Shown: positions 7,103 to 12,813 of the stretch, in pieces
How positions within the stretch are numbered: the first letter of the stretch is position 1
How the letters are laid out: each line of letters starts with the position of its first letter
Source: Paracoccaceae bacterium
GTDB taxonomy: Bacteria; Pseudomonadota; Alphaproteobacteria; Rhodobacterales; Rhodobacteraceae
Length of the DNA: 13,056 bases
Assembly (NCBI GenBank): GCA_009922885.1
Contig: RFUP01000025.1
Coordinates: 1-13,056, forward strand
Direction of reading: 5' to 3'
Notes under the pieces: model-generated
Told to the model about the DNA's origin: nothing
The model's input: only the letters and a program-made list of their open reading frames with translations
Databases searched by the model: none
Translations under genes and position numbers: made by a program

Positions 7103-7867
7103 TCACCGGAAGGTTGGCTGGCGCTTTTCGAGGAAGGCGCGCAGGCCTTCTTCGGCGTCAGGGCTGGTTTGGGTGAGAGCCGCACAGAGGCTTTCGGTGA
7201 AGAGGCCATCGGCTTTCGACATATCTTCGATCCGGCTCAGGGCGTGGATCATCACATAGTTTGAGAGGCCCGCGTTTGAGGCGATCTTGCCGGCCAGTTC
7301 CATCGCCAACGCCAACGATTCCCCTTCGCCCACCGAGTAATGGCAAAGGCCCAAGCGCATACCGTCTTCGGCGTTATACTTGCGGCCCGTGAGCATCATC
7401 TCGATCATCCGGTCAGCACCAAGGATGCGGCCCACGCGCACCGAGGCACCGCCGCCCACGTAGATGCCGCGCCGCCCTTCGGGAAGCTGGAAGATCGTCG
7501 AGGGTTCAGCGATGCGGACATGGGTGGAGGTGGCCAGTTCAAGCCCGCCACCAATCACCGCACCGAACATGGCCGAAACCACCGGAAGGCCGGAATACTG
7601 GATCTTATCCATCACGCCGTGCCAGTTCCGCGAATGGCGCATGGTGCCTTCGGCATCGCGCTGCACCTGCTCGGATAGATCGAGGCCCGAGCAATAATGC
7701 CCCGCCGTGCCCGTGAGCACGACCACTTTCACGCCTTCGGGCGGGTTCGAGAAGAAGGCATCGAGTGCCGCGAGCAGCGTATCGTTCATCGCGTTGCGCT
7801 TGTCGGGGCGGTTCATGGTCACGACCGCGATACGATCTTTCACTTCGATTTTCAGAACGTCGCTCAT
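7103..7867 (-). CDS. Enoyl-CoA hydratase/isomerase (crotonase) family protein, first gene of the operon
   Basis: The 254-residue crotonase-fold enzyme has an oxyanion-hole segment HYCSGLDL (57-64), the second oxyanion motif IGGGLELA (105-112), and two glutamates 20 residues apart, Glu110 and Glu130 (in LPEGRRG). They correspond to Glu144 and Glu164 of rat enoyl-CoA hydratase and predict true hydration of an enoyl-CoA. Hydroxycinnamoyl-CoA hydratase-lyases carry GGGFSP rather than GG.ELA at the first position, so this protein is not a clear member of that lyase group. The glycine-rich YVGGGASVRVGRILGA is the usual segment after the second Glu. The start at 7867 is preceded by AAGGTG four bases upstream. 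Probable role: hydration of a cinnamoyl-type CoA ester during side-chain shortening. An isomerase function cannot be excluded. Confidence 0.88.
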   Translation of the reverse strand: MSDVLKIEVKDRIAVVTMNRPDKRNAMNDTLLAALDAFFSNPPEGVKVVVLTGTAGHYCSGLDLSEQVQRDAEGTMRHSRNWHGVMDKIQYSGLPVVSAMFGAVIGGGLELATSTHVRIAEPSTIFQLPEGRRGIYVGGGASVRVGRILGADRMIEMMLTGRKYNAEDGMRLGLCHYSVGEGESLALAMELAGKIASNAGLSNYVMIHALSRIEDMSKADGLFTESLCAALTQTSPDAEEGLRAFLEKRQPTFR

Positions 7868-7892
7868 CTCACACCTTCTTGGTATCTTTCAT

Positions 7893-7915
7893 TATTGTTA
7901 TATCACATAACAATA
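7893..7915. promoter_or_regulatory. Perfect 9+5+9 palindrome, candidate MarR operator for the CoA-ligase operon
   Basis: TATTGTTAT, spacer ATCAC, ATAACAATA is a perfect inverted repeat of 9-base arms, centred 37 bases upstream of the hydratase ATG (7867). The region is strikingly AT-rich within a GC-rich window. Size and symmetry fit a MarR dimer, and the only regulator gene in the window is the second gene downstream. The palindrome probably overlaps or follows the promoter; I could not fix a confident -35/-10 pair. It is the only promoter-like region of the operon, bounded on its upstream side by the TRAP operon terminator. Confidence 0.7.
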
Positions 7916-7922
7916 TGGCCGG

Positions 7923-7950
7923 AAAAGACCCCCGTGCAAAAGCGCGGGGG
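7923..7950 (-). terminator. Rho-independent terminator of the TRAP operon
   Basis: In the - strand transcript CCCCCG-C-GC, loop UUUU, GC-A-CGGGGG forms a GC-rich hairpin with one internal mismatch, followed by UCUUUU. It begins 10 bases after the dctM stop codon at 7961. Its position separates the TRAP/gentisate transcript from the hydratase operon promoter just downstream. The U-run is moderate. Confidence 0.68.
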
Positions 7951-7960
7951 CCTCGTGTTT

Positions 7961-9283
7961 TCAGTGCAGAACGCGCAACAAGAAGAGCGTAATGCCGGGG
8001 AAAAGCACCAGAATGATGGTGCGGACGATGTCTGAGGCGACGAAATACATCACGGCCTTATAGGTCTCGACCATCGGCGTGAGGCGGTCCATCGAGTTGA
8101 TGACGAAAAGGTTCATCCCCACAGGGGGCGTTATCAGCCCCACCTCCACGACAATCAGCACGAGGATGCCGAACCAGATCGCGGTTTCTTCCGTGGTCAG
8201 GCCGAATTCGAGGGTCTGGATGATCGGCCAGAAGATCGGCACGGTCAGCAGGATCATCGAAAGGCTGTCCATGACGCAACCGAAGATGAGGTAGAGCACG
8301 AGGATCAGCGACAGGATCAGCCACGGGCTCATGCCGGTTTCACCGACCCACATTGCCAAGGATTGGGGCACTTGGCTGAGGGCAAGGAAGCCGTTGTAGA
8401 AGCCCGCGCCCAAAACGATGAAGAAGATCATCGCAGTGGAGTTGGCCGTGGAAAGGAAGGACTGCATCGCGGTTTTCCACGTCAGCCCGCCATTCAACCA
8501 GGCAATGAGGCCTGTGCCGAACGCACCTACGGCTGCGCCCTCGGTCGGGGTGAAGATCCCGAGATAGATACCCCCCACCACGGAAAGGAACACGATCAGC
8601 ACGGGCCAGATATCGAACATCGCCTTCCAGCGCTCGGAATAAGGCTGGCGTTCGCGCACCCCTGCCGAACCGGGGTTGCGGCGGACGTAGATCGAGATGG
8701 TGATGATATAGCCCAGCGCTGCGAGGATGCCCGGAATGAAGGCCGCGAGGAACAGCTTGGCGATATTCTGCTCGGTGAGGATCGCGTAGATCACGAGGAT
8801 CACCGACGGCGGAATGAGGATGCCGAGCGTGCCGCCCGCCGCGAGCGTGGCGGTGGAGAAGCCGCCCGAATAGCCGTAACGGCGCAGTTCAGGCAGGGCC
8901 ACTTGGCCCATCGTGGCCGCCGTGGCGAGCGAGGAGCCGCAGATCGAACCGAAGCCCGCGCAAGCGCCGATCGCCGCCATCGCCACACCGCCCTTCCGGT
9001 GGCCGAGCCAGCTTTCGGCGGCCTTGAAGAGCGCTTGGCTCATGCCGCCCAGCGTTGCGAATTGCCCCATCAGGAGGAACATCGGGACGATGGAGAGCGA
9101 GTAGCTGGAGAAGGTCGAATAGACTTCGGACTTCAACTTGCCCAGCGCCATGTTCATGCCGCCCGTGGCGTAATAAAGCCCGCCAAGGCCCACCACGAAC
9201 ATCGCGAGGCCGATTGGCACCCGCAGGAAGATCATCACGAGCAGGACCGGGAAGGACCAGACGCCGAGTTCGAAATTCGTCAA
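7961..9283 (-). CDS. dctM: TRAP transporter large membrane subunit (DctM family)
   Basis: The 440-residue protein is the ion-coupled transport channel of a tripartite ATP-independent periplasmic system, with about twelve membrane helices. Family signatures are GILIPPS (154-160), GIFTPTEGAA (242-251) and GLITPPVGMN (382-391), plus the early L.VPIG..MF..G helix. The start codon is TTG at 9283, overlapping the dctQ stop as TTGA; no ATG fits the N-terminus. A strong AAGGAG lies seven bases upstream, which supports this start and translational coupling to dctQ. It is the last gene of its operon and is followed directly by a terminator. Substrate specificity resides in the DctP proteins; the context suggests an aromatic carboxylate. 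Confidence 0.95.
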   Translation of the reverse strand: MTNFELGVWSFPVLLVMIFLRVPIGLAMFVVGLGGLYYATGGMNMALGKLKSEVYSTFSSYSLSIVPMFLLMGQFATLGGMSQALFKAAESWLGHRKGGVAMAAIGACAGFGSICGSSLATAATMGQVALPELRRYGYSGGFSTATLAAGGTLGILIPPSVILVIYAILTEQNIAKLFLAAFIPGILAALGYIITISIYVRRNPGSAGVRERQPYSERWKAMFDIWPVLIVFLSVVGGIYLGIFTPTEGAAVGAFGTGLIAWLNGGLTWKTAMQSFLSTANSTAMIFFIVLGAGFYNGFLALSQVPQSLAMWVGETGMSPWLILSLILVLYLIFGCVMDSLSMILLTVPIFWPIIQTLEFGLTTEETAIWFGILVLIVVEVGLITPPVGMNLFVINSMDRLTPMVETYKAVMYFVASDIVRTIILVLFPGITLFLLRVLH

Positions 9284-9864
9284 TGGACTGCTCCTTGGCT
9301 GTGCGGAAGAATGTTCCGCCCGGTCAGCATTTCAGCGGTCCGGATGACGGCCACATAAGCCGAAACGATCACCGCAAGCGCGGCCGGTGCCATGCAAGCG
9401 GCATAGCCATACCAGACCTGGAATTGGATGAGGAACGTGGTTTCGCCATAGCTTTTCTTGGCGAGCATCCCGTCCCAGAGGCGCCATGCGATCAGCGCCA
9501 GAACGATCACGAAAATCACTTCCGCCGCCCACAAAAGCACGCGGTTCACGCGCTCCGAGAAGGTGGAGGTGAGGATGTCCACGGTCGCGTGGCTTTGGGT
9601 GATCTGGCAGAAGGGAATGAAGGCGAAGATCGAGAAGGCGATCCCGGCTTCAACGATTTCGAAATCACCCAAGATCGGGCCGATCCCAGTGCCGAGCACC
9701 ATGTCGGCGAACCCTTTCAGGTTCGTCTGGAAGAACCCGCTGTGCATCATCGTATTGAGGCCACGGCCAAGCACCGAGACGCAGATCAGCAGAATGAGAG
9801 CGGCCAAAACCACCCCGCCTGCCCCTGCCATCCAACGGCTGAGTTTCATCAAGATCGCGTGCAT
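9280..9864 (-). CDS. dctQ: TRAP transporter small membrane subunit (DctQ family)
   Basis: The 194-residue protein has four predicted membrane helices (about 13-33, 67-90, 108-128, 150-175), the standard DctQ layout. Typical landmarks are the conserved acidic segment GDFEIVEAG (66-74), SHATVDILTS (91-100) and a late W.GY motif. I place the start at 9864, where GGGGAGGG stands three bases upstream; ATG at 9849 (residue 6) is a close alternative. A longer frame to 9969 would read through the stem-loop and REP-like repeat in the gap and is rejected. It partners DctM and the upstream binding proteins, linking the periplasmic receptor to the channel in the inner membrane. Confidence 0.92.
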   Translation of the reverse strand: MHAILMKLSRWMAGAGGVVLAALILLICVSVLGRGLNTMMHSGFFQTNLKGFADMVLGTGIGPILGDFEIVEAGIAFSIFAFIPFCQITQSHATVDILTSTFSERVNRVLLWAAEVIFVIVLALIAWRLWDGMLAKKSYGETTFLIQFQVWYGYAACMAPAALAVIVSAYVAVIRTAEMLTGRNILPHSQGAVH

Positions 9865-9891
9865 GGGCCCTCCCCCGGCCTTGAATTCGCT

Positions 9892-9936
9892 CCATCGACT
9901 TGTCCGAAAACCGGTGCCCACTTTTCGGGTCGATGG
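9892..9936. repeat. REP-like palindromic repeat between dctP and dctQ
   Basis: An outer arm CCATCGAC (9892-9899) pairs with GTCGATGG (9929-9936), and an inner arm CCGAAAA (9904-9910) pairs with TTTTCGG (9922-9928). Four unpaired bases on the left and an 11-base loop complete the element. The core AAAACCGGTGCCCACTTTT is, from memory, typical of short palindromic repeats scattered through many alphaproteobacterial genomes. It also folds in the - strand transcript just upstream of dctQ, so it may affect mRNA stability. Copy number cannot be judged from a single occurrence. Confidence 0.6.
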
Positions 9937-9943
9937 TGTAGAA

Positions 9944-9972
9944 CGGGTGGGCAGCGTAGCGCCGCCCACCCG
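9944..9972 (-). promoter_or_regulatory. Strong stem-loop after the second dctP gene
   Basis: CGGGTGGGC and GCCCACCCG form nine perfect pairs, continued on the - strand RNA by a G-U pair and GCG/CGC around a CUA loop, giving a 13-pair stem. On the + strand the wobble would be an A/C mismatch. It starts 10 bases after the dctP stop (9983) and has no U-run behind it. Such hairpins often protect the 3' end of binding-protein mRNA, so that receptor is made in excess over the membrane subunits. It could also act as a partial terminator. Confidence 0.6.
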
Positions 9973-9982
9973 ACAGCTTCAC

Positions 9983-11020
9983 TTACTTACCAGCGCATTC
10001 GCCGGCTTGCAGGTCTTGCGCTTCTTTGATGAGCGCGGCACCGTCGATGCCTTTTGCCTGCATGTCAGCGATCCAAGCGGCGTAAACCGGCTGGGCGGCT
10101 TCACGCCATACGTTGGTTTCTTCTGCGGTCAGAGTGACGATGTTGTTGCCGAGAGCAACAGCCGCTTCACGTGCCGGGCCGTCTGCGCCTTCTTGGGTCT
10201 TACCTGCGAAGACCGAGAAGTCGAGGCCGGAATGTGCGTCGATCGCGGCTTTGGCTTCGGCCGAGAGGCTTTCATACTTCGCCTTGTTCATCGCCAGAAC
10301 GAAGGTGATGTTGTAGAGCGCGCCACCGGTGAATTCGGTGTGGTTCTTCACCAGTTCCGGAACCTTGAGCGCTGCGGTCACTTCCCACGGAATGGTGGTT
10401 GCGTCGAGAACGCCTTTCGAGAGCGCTTCCGAAACCGCCGGAACCGGCATACCGACCGGAGTTGCGCCGAGTTGTTCGAGCATCTGCGACACGATACGCG
10501 AACCGCCGCGGATCTTCACGCCTGCGAGGTCAGCCGGAGTGCGGATTTCCTTGTTGGCGTGGATCATGCCCGGGCCGTGCACCCAGGTGCCGATGATATG
10601 GACGTCTTTGAAGTCCGCATCCTTCATGTGGGCGTCGAACATCTTCGAATAGGCGCAAGACGCGGGGCCAGCACCTTGGGTCATGAAGGGCAGTTCGAAC
10701 ACTTCGGTCTGCGGGAAACGGCCGGGGGTGTAGCCCACAACGGTCCAGACGATATCGGCAACGCCGTCAATCGCTTGGTCCATCAGTTCCGGCGGCTTGC
10801 CACCGAGTGCCATGGAGGCATAGCGCTCGACCTTGATCTTGCCGCCCGAGTCCTTCTCGACTGCGTCTGCCCAGACGTCGAGCACGAGCTTCGGCACGTT
10901 GGCCTGCGCGGGCAGGAACTGGTGCAGCTTGAGCGTCACTTCCTGAGCCATCGAGGCGCCAGCGCCCATTGCAAGGGCAAGCGCCGAGGCCGCCATCGTT
11001 TTCATAAACTTCGCCTTCAT
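9983..11020 (-). CDS. dctP: TRAP transporter solute-binding protein (DctP family), copy 1
   Basis: The 345-residue periplasmic receptor begins with a Sec-type signal peptide (MKAKFMKT, then an Ala-rich core ending SMA before QEV, cleavage near residue 25). The family arginine that binds the ligand carboxylate is Arg171 in VKIRGGSR, followed by the IPWEV hinge segment (210-214). GGKPPELMDQ, TPGRFPQTEVFELPF and TWVHGPGMIH are shared with the neighbouring copy. The ATG at 11020 has GGGAGGA eight bases upstream. Ungapped comparison with copy 2 gives about 215 of 310 identical residues by my hand count. Only this copy has cysteines at 122 and 342 in the mature part. It is flanked by stem-loops on both sides. 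The ligand is not readable from the sequence; an aromatic acid is suggested by context. Confidence 0.94.
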   Translation of the reverse strand: MKAKFMKTMAASALALAMGAGASMAQEVTLKLHQFLPAQANVPKLVLDVWADAVEKDSGGKIKVERYASMALGGKPPELMDQAIDGVADIVWTVVGYTPGRFPQTEVFELPFMTQGAGPASCAYSKMFDAHMKDADFKDVHIIGTWVHGPGMIHANKEIRTPADLAGVKIRGGSRIVSQMLEQLGATPVGMPVPAVSEALSKGVLDATTIPWEVTAALKVPELVKNHTEFTGGALYNITFVLAMNKAKYESLSAEAKAAIDAHSGLDFSVFAGKTQEGADGPAREAAVALGNNIVTLTAEETNVWREAAQPVYAAWIADMQAKGIDGAALIKEAQDLQAGECAGK

Positions 11021-11053
11021 GGTCAGTATCCTCCCTGAGTTGACCGTATCTTC

Positions 11054-11077
11054 GCCGGAGAGCCAATGCCCTCCGGC
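11054..11077 (-). promoter_or_regulatory. Stem-loop between the two dctP genes
   Basis: In the - strand RNA GCCGGAGGGC, loop AUUG, GCUCUCCGGC form ten pairs including one G-U, which would be a mismatch on the opposite strand. It starts 12 bases after the stop of the first-transcribed dctP and ends 33 bases before the next dctP start, leaving that gene's GGGAGGA site free. No U-run follows. Likely an mRNA-stabilising or partial-termination hairpin. Confidence 0.55.
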
Positions 11078-11088
11078 AATCACTTGAT

Positions 11089-12120
11089 TTACTTGTAAGC
11101 CGCCATCAGCGCGCGGGCCTCGTCAATGAGGGCCTGCCCGTCGATGCCCTTACCCTTCACGTCGGCAATCCATGCGTCGTAAACGGGCTTTGCCAGCTCT
11201 TCCCATGCCTTCGCATCTTCAGCGCTGATTGTTACAATGGTGTTTCCGGCATCCACCGCGAGCTGGCGCGCCGGGCCATCGGCATCCGCCTGCGTGCCAC
11301 CTGCAAACACCGACAGTTCAAGGCCGGAGTTGTCGTCGATCACCTTCTTCAGGTCATCGGGCAGGCTGTCATACTTCGCCTTGTTCATCGCCAGAACGAA
11401 GGTGAGGTTATAGATCGCGGGGCCGTCGAATTCGGTGTGGTTCTTCACCAGTTCCGGCACCTTGAGCGAAGTGGTCACTTCCCACGGAATGGTCGCGCCG
11501 TCGATCACACCCTTGGAGAGCGACTCCGGGATCGCCGTCACGGGCATGCCCACCGGAACCGCGCCCAGCTTTTCGAGAAGCTGGTTCACCATGCGCGAAC
11601 CGCCACGGATTTTCATACCGTTCAGGTCCGAAGGCTGCGCAACCGGCTTGTTGGTGTGCAGCATGCCGGGGCCGTGCACCCAAGTTGCGAGGATCTTCAC
11701 ATCTTTGAAGTCCGCATCGGCCATATGCTTTTCGAACATCTGCCAATAGGCCGCCGAGGCCGCGCGGGCATCTTGCACCATGAAGGGCAGTTCGAACACT
11801 TCCGTGCGCGGGAAACGGCCCGGCGTGAAACCGTTCACGCCCCAGACGAGGTCGGCCACGCCGTCGATGGCTTGGTCGATCAATTCCGGCGGTTTGCCAC
11901 CGAGCTGCATCGAGGGGTAATGGTCGATCTTGATACGGCCGTTCGAGGCGGTCTGCACCTTGTCGATCCAGACATCGAGCACAAGCTTCGGCACATTGGC
12001 CTGCTGCGGCAGGAACTGGTGCAGCTTGAGCGTGACTTCCTGCGCCGCAGCCGCCGAAACGGTGCCTGCGAGCAACGCAGCAGCAGCAATGCCTTTCAAA
12101 AGCGTTCTTCTCAGTGTCAT
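11089..12120 (-). CDS. dctP: TRAP transporter solute-binding protein (DctP family), copy 2
   Basis: The 343-residue protein is the first-transcribed of two tandem receptors for one DctQM pair. It shares HQFLPQQANVPKLVLDVW, GGKPPELIDQAIDG, the ligand arginine Arg172 (MKIRGGSR), IPWEV and LVKNHTEF with copy 1. The signal peptide differs: MTLRRTLLKG followed by an Ala-rich core and AAAA before QEV. RRTLLK fits the core of a twin-arginine motif, so Tat export is possible, although the residue before the arginines is Leu rather than Ser/Thr. The ATG at 12120 has GGGAGGA seven bases upstream; an in-frame ATG at 12144 is rejected because it would cover that site. It starts 51 bases after the GST gene stop, so it is probably cotranscribed with the gentisate-pathway genes. 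Confidence 0.94.
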   Translation of the reverse strand: MTLRRTLLKGIAAAALLAGTVSAAAAQEVTLKLHQFLPQQANVPKLVLDVWIDKVQTASNGRIKIDHYPSMQLGGKPPELIDQAIDGVADLVWGVNGFTPGRFPRTEVFELPFMVQDARAASAAYWQMFEKHMADADFKDVKILATWVHGPGMLHTNKPVAQPSDLNGMKIRGGSRMVNQLLEKLGAVPVGMPVTAIPESLSKGVIDGATIPWEVTTSLKVPELVKNHTEFDGPAIYNLTFVLAMNKAKYDSLPDDLKKVIDDNSGLELSVFAGGTQADADGPARQLAVDAGNTIVTISAEDAKAWEELAKPVYDAWIADVKGKGIDGQALIDEARALMAAYK

Positions 12121-12171
12121 GTCGGTATCCTCCCTATTCGACACGGCCCGGCGCGTTTTGTGCGTCTCGGG

Positions 12172-12813
12172 TTATTCTTCCCAGTCCGGCTGTTTCCTCG
12201 GGTGGGCGTTTGCGAAAGCCTCAATTAGTTGACACTGTTCATAAATCGCATTGATGCGCGAAAGATGTGAAATATCAACCCCAAAGCGTTGCGCGGAAAA
12301 GACTTGTGGGACAAGGCAAATATCCGCGAGGCCAGGTTCATCGCCAAAAGCGAAACGGGTCTCGGGGCGCTTTGCCAGAAGCCCCTCGCAGGCCTCCAAA
12401 CCATCCGTGAGCCAGCGCTTGAGCCATGCATTCACTGCCTCCTCCGGCAGTTTCAGCTCGGCCCGCAGGTATTGCAGCACCCGCAGGTTTTGCAGCGGAT
12501 GGATTTCACAGGCAATCACCTGCGCAAAGCCCCGCACCTGCGCACGCAATGCCGGATCGGCGGGCAGAAGCGCGGGTTCGGGGATGGTTTCGTCGAGCCA
12601 TTCAAGAATGGCGAGCGACTGGATCAGCGTATCGCCCGCGTCGGTTTCCAGCGCGGGCAGAAGCTTCTGGGGGTTGATCGCCGCAAATTCCGCCGACTTC
12701 TGCGCGCCGCTTTTCAGATGCACCGGAATGAACTCCGGCGTCACCCCTTTCAGGCCGAAAGCGATGCGGCAGCGGTAGGACGAGGATGAACGAAAATACC
12801 CCCAGTATTTCAT
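12172..12813 (-). CDS. maiA: Zeta-class GST isomerase: maleylpyruvate/maleylacetoacetate isomerase
   Basis: The 213-residue glutathione-dependent isomerase converts the cis product of aromatic ring cleavage to its trans (fumaryl) form. The N-terminal thioredoxin-like domain holds YFRSSSSYRCRIA (7-18), where human GSTZ1 has SSCSWR; the cysteine is Ser here, as non-Cys residues also occur in bacterial maleylpyruvate isomerases such as NagL. Then come NPQKLLPALE and QSLAILEWLDE, the glutathione-binding segments. The helical domain contains EIHPLQNLRVLQYL, GDEPGLADICLVPQV and RFGVD. Its ATG overlaps the stop of the FAH gene (ATGA), with GGAG seven bases upstream, so both are coupled. Because the partner looks like a fumarylpyruvate hydrolase, maleylpyruvate from gentisate is the more likely substrate than maleylacetoacetate from homogentisate. 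Confidence 0.88.
   Translation of the reverse strand: MKYWGYFRSSSSYRCRIAFGLKGVTPEFIPVHLKSGAQKSAEFAAINPQKLLPALETDAGDTLIQSLAILEWLDETIPEPALLPADPALRAQVRGFAQVIACEIHPLQNLRVLQYLRAELKLPEEAVNAWLKRWLTDGLEACEGLLAKRPETRFAFGDEPGLADICLVPQVFSAQRFGVDISHLSRINAIYEQCQLIEAFANAHPRKQPDWEE

Noticed and set aside
7099..7209. Upstream start for the MarR gene giving a 195-residue protein
   Set aside because: The extra 37 residues are Ser/Pro/Lys-rich, overlap the end of the hydratase gene and are not family-like; the ATG at 7098 sits 4 bases after the hydratase stop.
7103..7867. Naming the crotonase a hydroxycinnamoyl-CoA hydratase-lyase (ech/HCHL)
   Set aside because: Its oxyanion/catalytic segment is GGGLELA with two standard glutamates, not the HCHL-type GGGFSP, and no vanillin-type aldehyde dehydrogenase is nearby.
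7868..7960. Small ORFs on the + strand across the hydratase-dctM gap
   Set aside because: They extend into antisense of flanking genes, lack ribosome-binding sites, and the gap is better explained by an operator and a terminator.
9944..9972. Rho-independent terminator after dctP
   Set aside because: The stem is strong but no U-run follows, and dctQ/dctM without their own promoter lie downstream; kept as a stabilising or partial-stop hairpin.
9458..11038. 526-residue + strand open frame
   Set aside because: Antisense to dctQ and dctP; it crosses the two intergenic hairpins and shows no family resemblance.
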